Below, piece by piece: positions 46,461-54,569 of a DNA stretch of 64,000 bases. The notes under the pieces were generated by a model. That model ran no database searches, had not been told where the DNA came from, and worked only from the letters and a program-made list of their open reading frames with translations. How positions within the stretch are numbered: the stretch's first letter is position 1; each line of letters begins with the position of its first letter. Both the position numbers and the translations under genes were made by a program. This DNA comes from Stappia indica (GTDB lineage: Bacteria; Pseudomonadota; Alphaproteobacteria; Rhizobiales; Stappiaceae), in the NCBI RefSeq assembly GCF_001696535.1, contig NZ_MBQE01000006.1:186001-250000 (forward strand), read 5' to 3'.

Positions 46461-47507
46461 ATGCTCGCCGACAGGATCGAGGGAAAGTGGATCGACGCCT
46501 TCGCGGCCGTCTTCACCCTCTGCAAGGTGGCGCCGGGGGAGAGTGTCGCAATCCTCTCCGAAACCCAGTCGCGCGCCCTCAACGTCCACATCGCGGAACT
46601 TGCCCTGCAGCGCCTCGGCGCCCGGCCTTTCCATGTGGTCGTACCGACGCCCCCGCAAGATGCGCCGGTGCCGGTGCGCTCGACCGGTGCCTCGGCTGCA
46701 CTGACCGGACAGGACGCGGCGATTGCCGCCCTTGCCGCCAGCGGCCTTGTCGTCGACCTGACGGTCGAAGGCCTGCTGCACGCGCCGGAGCTGCCGCGCG
46801 TCATCGCGGGCGGCGCCCGCATGTTGATGATTTCAAACGAACATCCGGACGCGCTCGAGCGCCTTCTGCCGCAGCCGCGTGACAAGGACCGGGTGCGAGA
46901 GGCCGTCTCCCGCATTCGTGCGGCCACCGAGATGACCGTCACCTCCGCTGCAGGCACGGATCTCAAGGTCGCCATGAAAGGCGCCTCGACCGTCGGCGTG
47001 TGGGGCTGGTGCGACCGCCCGGGTTCCGTCGCCCACTGGCCGGCCGGCCTCGTTGTCAGCTTCCCTGCCGCCCACAGCGTCAACGGCACGTTGGTGCTGG
47101 ATGCCGGCGACATCAACCTGACCTTCAAGCGCTATCTCGAGCGCCCGGTTCGCCTCACCATCGTCGACGACTACGTGACGGAGATCGAGGGCGAGGGCAC
47201 CGATGCCGAACTGACCCGCCGCTATCTCGCCGCCTGGGGCGACAAGGAGGCCTATGCGGTCGCCCATGTCGGCTTCGGCATGAATGCCGGGGCACGCTAC
47301 GAGGCGCTGACCATGTACGACCAGCGCGAGACCAACGGAACGGAAGTGCGCGCCTATTCAGGCAACTTCCTGTTCTCGACCGGGGCCAACGAGTTCGCCG
47401 GCCGCTTCACCAAGGGCCATTTCGACATCCCGGTGCGCGGCTGCACCATCGCGCTCGACGGCGAGCCGGTGGTGGTGGACGGCGAGCTGATCGAGGCGCT
47501 GCGATGA
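46461..47507 (+). CDS. NicX-like extradiol dioxygenase (M29 aminopeptidase-fold), candidate 2,5-dihydroxypyridine 5,6-dioxygenase
   Basis: The 348-residue product matches the NicX/M29-related group, in which a peptidase-like fold has become an Fe(II) dioxygenase that opens 2,5-dihydroxypyridine to N-formylmaleamate. Length equals NicX (about 350). His269 (AVAHVGFGMNAGARYEA), His320 and Asp322 (KGHFDIPVRG) occupy the positions I recall as NicX metal ligands. AGDINLTFKRYLERPV and YSGNFLFSTGANEF are further conserved-looking blocks. The ATG follows GGGAGGAGG. The hydrolase gene overlaps its stop (ATGA). An alternative is a true M29 aminopeptidase, which the neighbouring genes make less likely. 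Confidence 0.7.
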   Translation: MLADRIEGKWIDAFAAVFTLCKVAPGESVAILSETQSRALNVHIAELALQRLGARPFHVVVPTPPQDAPVPVRSTGASAALTGQDAAIAALAASGLVVDLTVEGLLHAPELPRVIAGGARMLMISNEHPDALERLLPQPRDKDRVREAVSRIRAATEMTVTSAAGTDLKVAMKGASTVGVWGWCDRPGSVAHWPAGLVVSFPAAHSVNGTLVLDAGDINLTFKRYLERPVRLTIVDDYVTEIEGEGTDAELTRRYLAAWGDKEAYAVAHVGFGMNAGARYEALTMYDQRETNGTEVRAYSGNFLFSTGANEFAGRFTKGHFDIPVRGCTIALDGEPVVVDGELIEALR

Positions 47508-48307
47508 ACGGGACCGACCACATCCGCAGGACCGGGGGCGAGCGCGCCGTCGTGCTGCTACACGGCATCGGCGCCGGTGCGGAGATGTTCGCGCCGCAGA
47601 TCGAGGGGCTCGGCCGGGATCACGACGCCATCGGCTGGAACCTTCCCGGCTACGGCGGCACCGCGCTGCTGTCGCCGATGACCTTCCCCGCATTGTCGCA
47701 GGCCCTGCTCGCCTTTCTCGACCGGCTCGGGCTCGACCAGGTCGACCTGCTCGGCCACTCCATCGGCGGCATGCTGGCCCAGGACTTCGTCGCCCGCCAT
47801 CCGAGCCGCGTGCGCACCCTGGTCCTGTCCGCCACCACCGCCGCCTTCGGCAGCCGTGACGGCGAGTTCCAGAAGCGCTTCGTCGCCGAGCGGCTGGCCC
47901 CGCTCGATGCCGGACGCACGATCCCCGAGCTTGCCCGCGAATTCGTGCCGGATCTCGTCGGACCGGCCTCGGACCCGGCTGCCGTCCCGACGGCCACCGC
48001 CGCCATGAGCCGGGTGCCGGAGGCGACCTATCGCGAGGCGATCCGCTGCCTTGCCACCTTCGATGCCCGCGAGACGCTGGCCGATATCGCGGCGCCGGTT
48101 CTGCTCGTCGCCGGCGAGGTGGACCGCAACGCACCCGCCCCGACCATGCGCCGGATGAGCGAAAAGCTGCGCGACGCCCGCTACGTGGAACTGCCCGGCA
48201 CCGGCCATCTGGCCCCGCTGGAATGCCCGCAGGCCTTCGAGGCCGCGCTCCGCGACTTCCTGAACCAGACCGAGACCACACCGCCGCAAGAGGGAGCAGG
48301 CCGATGA
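47504..48307 (+). CDS. Alpha/beta-hydrolase, candidate N-formylmaleamate deformylase (NicD-like)
   Basis: The 267-residue hydrolase has HGIGAGAEMFAPQ (oxyanion), DLLGHSIGGMLAQDF (Ser nucleophile), LLVAGEVDRNAP (Asp) and LPGTGHLAPLECP (His). Length matches NicD, which removes the formyl group from N-formylmaleamate, the product of NicX. Similar enzymes act as beta-ketoadipate enol-lactone hydrolases or C-C hydrolases. The ATG overlaps the nicX-like stop, and the stop overlaps the next ATG, so translation is fully coupled. The nicX-nicD adjacency copies the nicotinate lower pathway; maleamate amidase and maleate isomerase are not in this cluster. Confidence 0.72.
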   Translation: MNGTDHIRRTGGERAVVLLHGIGAGAEMFAPQIEGLGRDHDAIGWNLPGYGGTALLSPMTFPALSQALLAFLDRLGLDQVDLLGHSIGGMLAQDFVARHPSRVRTLVLSATTAAFGSRDGEFQKRFVAERLAPLDAGRTIPELAREFVPDLVGPASDPAAVPTATAAMSRVPEATYREAIRCLATFDARETLADIAAPVLLVAGEVDRNAPAPTMRRMSEKLRDARYVELPGTGHLAPLECPQAFEAALRDFLNQTETTPPQEGAGR

Positions 48308-49575
48308 CCGTCGCCGATCTCGAGACGCTCGACATGGACAAGCCGATCTTCGATCCCAAGGCCTTCCGCCTGACCGAGCAGGAGGAGGAACTGACCGCCC
48401 TCGCCCGCCGGGTGGCCAAGTCCCGCTTCGCTCCGCGCGCAGAGGCCATCGACCGCGACGCGGTGTTCCCGACCCAGAACTACCGCGACATGCACGAGGC
48501 CGGCCTGCTCGGCATCTGCGTGCCCAAGGAGGACGGCGGCCACGGCGCCCCCTTCCGCACCTACATGATGACGGCCGCCGAGATCGGCCGCTATTGCGGT
48601 GCGACCGCCCTGACCTGGAACATGCATGTGTGTTCCTGCCTGTGGACCGGCGCGCTGACCGACGACCTGGAAATCGAGGCCGGCGAGCGGGAGCTGCATC
48701 GCCAGCGCCGTGCCGTCCACTATAAGCGCATCCTCGAAGACGGGGCCATCTACTCCCAGCCCTTCTCGGAAGGCGGCGCCGCCGCGGCCGGCGCTGCGCC
48801 CTTTTCCACCTCCGCCCGCAAGGTCGACGGCGGCTGGATCATCAACGGCAAGAAGATCTTCGCCTCCCTGTCAGGCCATGCCGACTACTACGGTATCCTC
48901 TGCGGCGAGATGAAGGAGGGCGAGCGGCCCTCCCGCCGCGACACGATGTATATCGCCGTGCCGGCAACGGCGGAGGGCGTCGAGGTGGTCGGTCCCTGGG
49001 ACCCGCTCGGCATGCGCGGCACCGTCTCGCGCACCCTGCTGTTCAAGGACGTCTTCGTGCCCGAGGACGAGGCATTGATGCCGCGCGGCGTCTACTATCA
49101 GGCCGCCAGCCGCTGGCCGCACATGTTCATGACCCTGTCGCCGACCTACATGGGCATCGCCCAGGCGGCCTTCGACTTCACCATCAAGTATCTGCGCGGC
49201 GAATGGCCGGGCCTGCCGCCGGTCAAGCGGCGCATGTTCCCCACCAAGCAGATGGGCGTTGCCCAGATGCACCTGATGCTGGAGCAGACCAAGGCCCTGT
49301 GGTTCCAGGCAATCACCGAGGCAGGCCCCGATCCCTCGCGCGAGCAGATGCTGCGCGCCTGGGCGGCCCATTACACGGTGATGGAAAACGCCAACGAGAT
49401 CTGCCAGCTCGCCATCCGCACCTGCGGCGGTCAGTCCATGCTGAAGTCCCTGCCGCTGGAGCGCCTGTTCCGCGACAGCCGCTGCGGCGCCCTGATGCTG
49501 CCCTGGACGGCCGAGATCTGCCTCGACCGGATCGGCCGGGAAAGCCTCTACCTGCCGGGAGAAACCGACGAGTGA
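48304..49575 (+). CDS. Acyl-CoA-dehydrogenase-fold flavoprotein, possibly a flavin-dependent monooxygenase
   Basis: The 423-residue protein has the three-domain ACAD fold: N-terminal helices with HEAGLLGICVPKEDGGHG, the flavin-domain segment YSQPFSEGGAAAAG and GGWIINGKKIFASLSGHADY, and the C-terminal CGGQSMLKSLPLERLFRDSR. By eye, the residue aligned with the catalytic Glu of medium-chain ACAD is Leu399 (ALMLPW). The alternative Glu site of isovaleryl-CoA dehydrogenase is Met274. Missing both bases, it is more like ACAD-fold oxygenases (DszC, indole oxygenases) that use reduced flavin from a reductase. Overlapping starts and stops couple it to its neighbours. Confidence 0.7.
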   Translation: MTVADLETLDMDKPIFDPKAFRLTEQEEELTALARRVAKSRFAPRAEAIDRDAVFPTQNYRDMHEAGLLGICVPKEDGGHGAPFRTYMMTAAEIGRYCGATALTWNMHVCSCLWTGALTDDLEIEAGERELHRQRRAVHYKRILEDGAIYSQPFSEGGAAAAGAAPFSTSARKVDGGWIINGKKIFASLSGHADYYGILCGEMKEGERPSRRDTMYIAVPATAEGVEVVGPWDPLGMRGTVSRTLLFKDVFVPEDEALMPRGVYYQAASRWPHMFMTLSPTYMGIAQAAFDFTIKYLRGEWPGLPPVKRRMFPTKQMGVAQMHLMLEQTKALWFQAITEAGPDPSREQMLRAWAAHYTVMENANEICQLAIRTCGGQSMLKSLPLERLFRDSRCGALMLPWTAEICLDRIGRESLYLPGETDE

Positions 49576-51110
49576 CGTCGATCGACCACTGGATCGAGGC
49601 GCATGCGCGCTTCACCCCGGAGAAGACGGCGCTGGTCTTCGGCGACGAGCGGATCGATTACGCCGCTCTCGCCGCCCGCATCGGCCGTCTGGCCGGTGCC
49701 CTTGCCGCCCGCCACGGGATCACCCGCGGCGAGCGGATCGCGTATCTGGGCACCAATTCGCCCGACCAGCTGCTGCTGACCTTCGCCGCGGCCCGGCTCG
49801 GTGCCATTCTCGTGCCGCTGAACTGGCGCCTGGCCCCGCCCGAGCTTGCGCACGCCCTCGCCGACAGCGGCGCAAGGCTGCTGGTGTATCAGCCCGACTT
49901 CGCGGCAATCCTTGCCGCGATGGCGGCCATCGCCCCGCTTCCCGAGACGCTGGTCGCCGACCCGGCAACGGGCGGTCTCACCCGCCAGACGCTGGATGAC
50001 GCACCGCTCGGCCATGGCGAGGGAGACGGTGCGGCGCAAGATCCCCTGCTCATCGTCTACACCTCCGGCACGACCGGCCGGCCGAAAGGCGCCGTCCTGA
50101 CCCAGGCCGCCGTCGAGGTCAACGCGCTGAACGCCCTGCACATGCAGGAGATCACCGCTGCCGACACGGTGCTGACGGTGCTGCCGATGTTCCATGTCGG
50201 CGGGCTCAACATCCAGACGACACCGGCGCTCTATGCCGGGGCGACGGTGATCCTGCACGACCGGTTCCACCCCGGCACGACGCTCGCCGCGATCCGCGAC
50301 CAGCGTCCGGACATCACGGTCCTGGTGCCGGCAACGCTGGCGGCGCTAATCGCCCATCCCGAGTGGAAAACGGCGGACCTTTCCTCCCTGCGCCTTGTCG
50401 CGACGGGCTCCTCCGACGTTCCGCACGCCCTGATGCGCGCCTTCGTCGACCGCGGCGTTCCGGTGCTGCAGGTCTATGGCGCGACCGAGACCGGACCGGT
50501 CGCGATCTACCAGCGCCGCGAGAATGTCGTCCCGGAATTCGGTGCCATCGGGCGGCCCGGCCTGCATACGAAGGCGCGCATCCGCATCGGCGACCGCGAT
50601 GCCCGTCCCGGCGAGATCGGCGAGATCGAGCTCAAGGGCGGCAACATCACGCAAGGCTACTGGAACAACGAGACCGCGACCGCCGACACGTTCCGCGGCG
50701 GCTGGTTCCGCACCGGGGACCTTGCCCTTTGCGACGAGGCGGGCGTGTTCTGGTTCAAGGACCGGCTGAAGAACGTCATCATCTCCGGCGGCGAGAACAT
50801 CTATCCGGCCGAGCTGGAGCGCGTACTCGGCGAGATCGCCGACTTGAAGGAAGCCGCCGTGGTCGGCATTGCCGATCCGCGCTGGGGCGAAAGCCCGGTG
50901 GCGGTGGTGGTTGCGGAACCAGGCCGGGAGGTCACCGCCGAGGCGGTGCTGGCAGGGTTCGACGGACGTCTGGCGCGTTACAAGCACCCGAAGTCCGTTG
51001 TCTTCGCACAGGAACTGCCGCGCAATGCGCTCGGCAAGATCCAGCTGGAAAGGGTCAGGAAAATAGCCGAGGATGCGCTCAATGCATCCGGCAAGAAGCA
51101 GAGCGCCTGA
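49572..51110 (+). CDS. AMP-forming acyl-CoA synthetase (ANL superfamily)
   Basis: The 512-residue ligase starts at a GTG overlapping the preceding stop (GTGA). The P-loop is YTSGTTGRPKGA (163-174). A5-like motif YGATETGPV, A8-like GGWFRTGDLA... KNVIISGGENIYPAELE and the catalytic Lys near LPRNALGKIQLER are all present, so the enzyme should adenylate a carboxylate and form a CoA thioester. The general architecture is that of fatty/aryl-CoA ligases. In context it may activate an aromatic or dicarboxylic intermediate. The dctP gene follows 31 bp later. Confidence 0.88.
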   Translation: MTSIDHWIEAHARFTPEKTALVFGDERIDYAALAARIGRLAGALAARHGITRGERIAYLGTNSPDQLLLTFAAARLGAILVPLNWRLAPPELAHALADSGARLLVYQPDFAAILAAMAAIAPLPETLVADPATGGLTRQTLDDAPLGHGEGDGAAQDPLLIVYTSGTTGRPKGAVLTQAAVEVNALNALHMQEITAADTVLTVLPMFHVGGLNIQTTPALYAGATVILHDRFHPGTTLAAIRDQRPDITVLVPATLAALIAHPEWKTADLSSLRLVATGSSDVPHALMRAFVDRGVPVLQVYGATETGPVAIYQRRENVVPEFGAIGRPGLHTKARIRIGDRDARPGEIGEIELKGGNITQGYWNNETATADTFRGGWFRTGDLALCDEAGVFWFKDRLKNVIISGGENIYPAELERVLGEIADLKEAAVVGIADPRWGESPVAVVVAEPGREVTAEAVLAGFDGRLARYKHPKSVVFAQELPRNALGKIQLERVRKIAEDALNASGKKQSA

Positions 51111-51141
51111 CCGGAACAAGAACCAGACAGAGGGGACTGAA

Positions 51142-52155
51142 ATGCGGAAATTCATCGGGATGCTGACCGCGGTCGCGGCACTTGGCCTTGCCACTGCCGC
51201 CTCCGCCGAGACCACCTTGCGCGTATCCAACTGGCTGCCGCCCTCCCACCCCATCGTCAAGGACATCCTCACCCCCTGGGGCGAGCAGGTGGCCAAGGCG
51301 ACCGACGGGCGCGTCAAGGTCGAGATCATGGCCGCGCCGATCGGCAAGCCGCCGGCACAGTTCGACCTGATCCGCTCGGGCGCGGCCGATGTCGGCTATG
51401 GCGTCCACGGCTACACGCCCGGCCGCTTCAAGCTGACGCCGCTGGTCGAGGGGCCGTTCCTGTCCGACAGCGCCGAGGCGCTGTCCGTCGCCTACTGGAA
51501 GGTGCAGGAGGCGATGCTCTCCAAGGCGGACGAGCATGAGGGCGTCAAGCTGCTCACCGTCTTCACCCATGGTCCCGGCGGCATCTACACCACCACCAAG
51601 AAAGTCGCCTCGGTCGACGACCTTGCGGGCCTGAAGATGCGCATCGGCGGCGGCATCGTTGCCGAGATCGCCTCGCGGCTCGGCATGGTCGGCGTGCAGG
51701 CCCCCTCGCCGCAGGTCTACGAAATCCTCGCCAACGGCGTTGCTGACGGCATCCTGTTCCCGCCGGAGTCCGTGCCCTTCTTCCGCATCGACGAGGTGAT
51801 CCGCAACGGCGTCTCCGTGCCGGGCGGCCTCTACAACACCTCGTTCTTCGTGGTGATGAATCGCGGCGCCTGGGACAAGCTGTCGGATGAGGACAAGGCC
51901 GCCATCGACGGCGTGTCGGGCGAGGCCATGGCCCGCATGGCCGGCCAGGCCTGGGACGCGGCCGACGCGGCCGGCGTCAAGGTGATGGAAGAAAAGGGCG
52001 TCGCCCAGACCACCGCCGACGACGCCATGACCGCGGCCATCGCCGAGAAGCTCGCCGGTGTCGAGAAGGGCTTCCTCGATGCGGCTTCCGCCGCCGGCAT
52101 CGACGGCCAGGCCGCCATCGACATGCTCAAGGCCGAGATCGCCGCAGCGAAATGA
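51142..52155 (+). CDS. dctP: TRAP transporter solute-binding protein (DctP family)
   Basis: A 337-residue periplasmic binding protein: signal peptide about 1-22 (MRKFIGMLTAVAALGLATAASA), then LRVSNWLPPSHPIVKDILTPW. FDLIRSGAADVGYG and the DctP signature ...TTKKVASVDDLAGLKMRIGG include the Arg that binds the ligand carboxylate. Such proteins capture organic acids with nanomolar to micromolar affinity for Na+-driven uptake. It is preceded by GAGGGGACTGAA. dctQ overlaps its end (ATGA). The linked catabolic genes suggest an aromatic or heteroaromatic acid as ligand. Confidence 0.92.
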   Translation: MRKFIGMLTAVAALGLATAASAETTLRVSNWLPPSHPIVKDILTPWGEQVAKATDGRVKVEIMAAPIGKPPAQFDLIRSGAADVGYGVHGYTPGRFKLTPLVEGPFLSDSAEALSVAYWKVQEAMLSKADEHEGVKLLTVFTHGPGGIYTTTKKVASVDDLAGLKMRIGGGIVAEIASRLGMVGVQAPSPQVYEILANGVADGILFPPESVPFFRIDEVIRNGVSVPGGLYNTSFFVVMNRGAWDKLSDEDKAAIDGVSGEAMARMAGQAWDAADAAGVKVMEEKGVAQTTADDAMTAAIAEKLAGVEKGFLDAASAAGIDGQAAIDMLKAEIAAAK

Positions 52156-52661
52156 CCGGCGAAACCCGCGACGGCGCGACCGGCGGGGGCGCAAGCCCCT
52201 CCCGGCCGCTCGCCGCGGCGACGCGCCTTCTCCAGCTCGTCGCCGCGCTGCTGCTGCTGGTGATGATGGCGGTGACCTTCGTCGACGTCATCGGTCGCTA
52301 CGTGTTCAACAGCCCGCTGCCCGGCGCCTTCGAGCTGACCGAGGTGCTGCTGGCGCTCGTCGTCTTCGTCGGCCTGCCGATCGTCACAGCACGGCGGGAG
52401 CATGTCACGGTCGACCTCCTGACCGGCCGGCTTCCGGGCCGTCTCCGGCAGGGGCTCGCCCGCGCAGCGCTGGCGGTGACCGCCGGCGTGCTGGCGGTCT
52501 TCGCTTGGCGGCTCGCGCTTCTGGGCCGCGACTACAGCTCCTATGGCGATGCCACGGTCTATCTCGGCATCCCGCTGGGGCCGGTCGCCATCGTCATGGC
52601 GGTGCTCGCCGGCATCTCGGCGCTCGTCGCCGCCCTGCTGATCCTGCGCCGGCAGCCCTGA
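52152..52661 (+). CDS. dctQ: TRAP transporter small permease (DctQ family)
   Basis: A 169-residue membrane protein with four helices, the small integral subunit of the TRAP transporter. The family pattern is visible: LLLLVMMAVTFVDVIGRYVFNSPLPGAFELTEVLLALVVF, then ARREHVTVDLLTGRLP. The N-terminus has 28 extra hydrophilic residues. The ATG overlaps the dctP stop by four bases. dctM starts 42 bp further, giving the order P-Q-M. Confidence 0.9.
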   Translation: MTGETRDGATGGGASPSRPLAAATRLLQLVAALLLLVMMAVTFVDVIGRYVFNSPLPGAFELTEVLLALVVFVGLPIVTARREHVTVDLLTGRLPGRLRQGLARAALAVTAGVLAVFAWRLALLGRDYSSYGDATVYLGIPLGPVAIVMAVLAGISALVAALLILRRQP

Positions 52662-52703
52662 ACGGCCGCCCCGTCCACTTTCCCGAGGGACTTTCGCAAG
52701 ACC

Positions 52704-53996
52704 ATGGAAACCTGGCTTCCCGGCCTCGTCATTCTCGTCGTCGTGATGTTCGCCGGCGTACCGATCGCCATCGCCATGGCCGCCGTCGGCGGCCTCGGCC
52801 TGACGATGATCCTCGGCTTCGCCCCGGCCATGGCGATGGTCGGACAGACCACCTTCGACACCGGCCTGTCCTACCCGCTGTCGGTGGTGCCGCTGTTCGT
52901 GCTGATGGGCAATCTCGTCACCCGGGCGGGCCTGTCCGACGAGCTTTACGCCGCCTGCCACGCCTGGCTCGGCCATCGCCGCGGCGGCCTCGCCATGGCG
53001 ACCGCCGTCGCCTGCGGCGGGTTCTCCGCCGTCTGCGGCTCCTCTCTGGCCACCGCCGCGACCATGGGCAAGGTCGCCCTGCCGCAGATGCGCCGCTACA
53101 AGTACGACGACGGGCTGGCGAGCGGCGTGATCGCCGCCGGCGGCACGCTCGGCATCCTGATCCCCCCGTCGGTGATCCTGGTGCTCTACGGCGTCACCGC
53201 CCAGCAAGACATCGCCAAGCTGTTCATCGCCGGCATCATTCCCGGCATTCTCGGCATCATCGGCTACATGGCCGCCGTCTGGCTGGTCTGCTGGCGCCGC
53301 CCGGAAGCCGGCCCCCCGGCCGAACGCCTGCCCTATCGCGAGCGCTTCCGCGCCCTTGCCGGCGTTGCCGGCATCACCGCGCTCTTCGTGCTGGTGATCG
53401 GCGGCATCTATGCGGGCGTCTTCACCGCCACGGAGGCGGCCGGCATCGGTGCCAGCGGCGCCTTCCTGATCGCGCTCGCCCGCCGCCGGCTGACCCTTGC
53501 CACCCTGCTGGAGACGCTGAGCGACACCGCCGCCACCACGACCATGATGTTCATGGTGCTGATCGGCGCGCTGATCTTCTCCAACTTCGTCAACATCGCC
53601 GGCCTGCCGGCGGCGCTCTCAGGAATGGCGGCGGCCTCCGACCTGCCGCCCTGGGCGATCCTGCTCGCCGTGCTCGGCGTCTATCTCTGCCTCGGCATGG
53701 TGCTGGAAAGCCTCTCCATGGTGCTGCTCACCGTGCCGATCTTCGCGCCGATGATGGCCGCCCTCGGCTATGACCTCGTGTGGTTCGGCATCGTCGTCGT
53801 CGTCGTCACGGAAATCAGCCTGATCACCCCCCCGGTCGGCCTCAATGTCTTCGTGCTGAAGACGGTGATGCCGGACGTGCCGCTCGGGCGGATCTTCCGC
53901 GGCATCGTGCCGTTCATCCTCGCCGACATCGTCCGACTGGCGCTGATCGTCGCGGTGCCCTCGCTGGTCCTGCTGCTGCCCAACCTGATGCGCTGA
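52704..53996 (+). CDS. dctM: TRAP transporter large permease (DctM family)
   Basis: The 430-residue, roughly 12-helix large permease moves the substrate with sodium. Conserved features include LVILVVVMFAGVPIAIAMA at the start, YPLSVVPLFVLMGNLVTRAG, GGFSAVCGSSLATAATMGKVALPQM, GGTLGILIPPSVILVLYG and ITPPVGLNVFVLKTVM. A GGGACTTTCGCAAGACC precedes the ATG. It closes the seven-gene catabolic operon. No terminator is obvious directly after it. Confidence 0.94.
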   Translation: METWLPGLVILVVVMFAGVPIAIAMAAVGGLGLTMILGFAPAMAMVGQTTFDTGLSYPLSVVPLFVLMGNLVTRAGLSDELYAACHAWLGHRRGGLAMATAVACGGFSAVCGSSLATAATMGKVALPQMRRYKYDDGLASGVIAAGGTLGILIPPSVILVLYGVTAQQDIAKLFIAGIIPGILGIIGYMAAVWLVCWRRPEAGPPAERLPYRERFRALAGVAGITALFVLVIGGIYAGVFTATEAAGIGASGAFLIALARRRLTLATLLETLSDTAATTTMMFMVLIGALIFSNFVNIAGLPAALSGMAAASDLPPWAILLAVLGVYLCLGMVLESLSMVLLTVPIFAPMMAALGYDLVWFGIVVVVVTEISLITPPVGLNVFVLKTVMPDVPLGRIFRGIVPFILADIVRLALIVAVPSLVLLLPNLMR

Positions 53997-54569
53997 CCCC
54001 GTCCGCTCCGGCCGCTCGGGGCGGCCAGCGCAGGCAATTGCGGCCTTGACCCGGCAAGGCAATCGGCGCAAATGAAAGGGAACGGGCACGACATCGGCAG
54101 GCGCGGTTCCATCGAACCGGGCGCCGCCGGCAGCGTGGCCCGTCATCGATCGACATGCCGGCCGCCGCTTCAGGCGGAGAGGGAACCGGCAGCGTCGGAA
54201 GCTGGAGCCGCTGGAGACCATGCCGGTCGCATCGTGTGACAGGACGCCCGCGCCAACGCGCGGCAGGACATCGCAGCCGGACGGCACCGTCCGGGGCGCG
54301 CTGGACTGTACGCGTCCGCGCCCGACCCGCACCCGCCGCTGGCAGCGTATCGAGATCGGCGACCGCCGCCGCCTGCCTGCGCGCTTTCACGCCCTTTTTG
54401 CATCGCCGGGCGATCCCGGCCTTACCACCGGCCTCGCGCCGGCTGGTACCCCCGCCGGCTGAGAGGCCCGCACTTTTCTTCGAAGACCGCCATTCGCCGC
54501 GCTCCGTGCGGCACCCGGCCGGAGGCCCGAAGGCCCCGTCCCGGACCTGCAGATTATCAGGAGAGACAG
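53997..54569. promoter_or_regulatory. Long non-coding gap before leuC
   Basis: No gene is credible in these 573 bp; open frames here are Arg/Pro-rich shadows. The only structured element I trust is a hairpin at 54423-54448 (TACCACCGGC-CTCGC-GCCGGCTGGTA, one bulged base), about 120 bp before leuC. It could be a leader structure. The dctM transcript and the leuC promoter should end and begin here. The ribosome-binding site AGGAGAG is at 54559-54565. Confidence 0.35.

Noticed and set aside
54446-54480. TPP-riboswitch-like CTGAGA word upstream of leuC
   Set aside because: CTGAGA is present, but the GGGGTGC partner and the downstream ACCTGAT / GCGTAGGGA consensus are absent, and leuC is not a thiamine gene.
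54155-54560. Small plus-strand open frames between dctM and leuC as a leader peptide
   Set aside because: They are Arg/Pro/Ala-rich, lack a run of Leu codons and have no good ribosome-binding sites.
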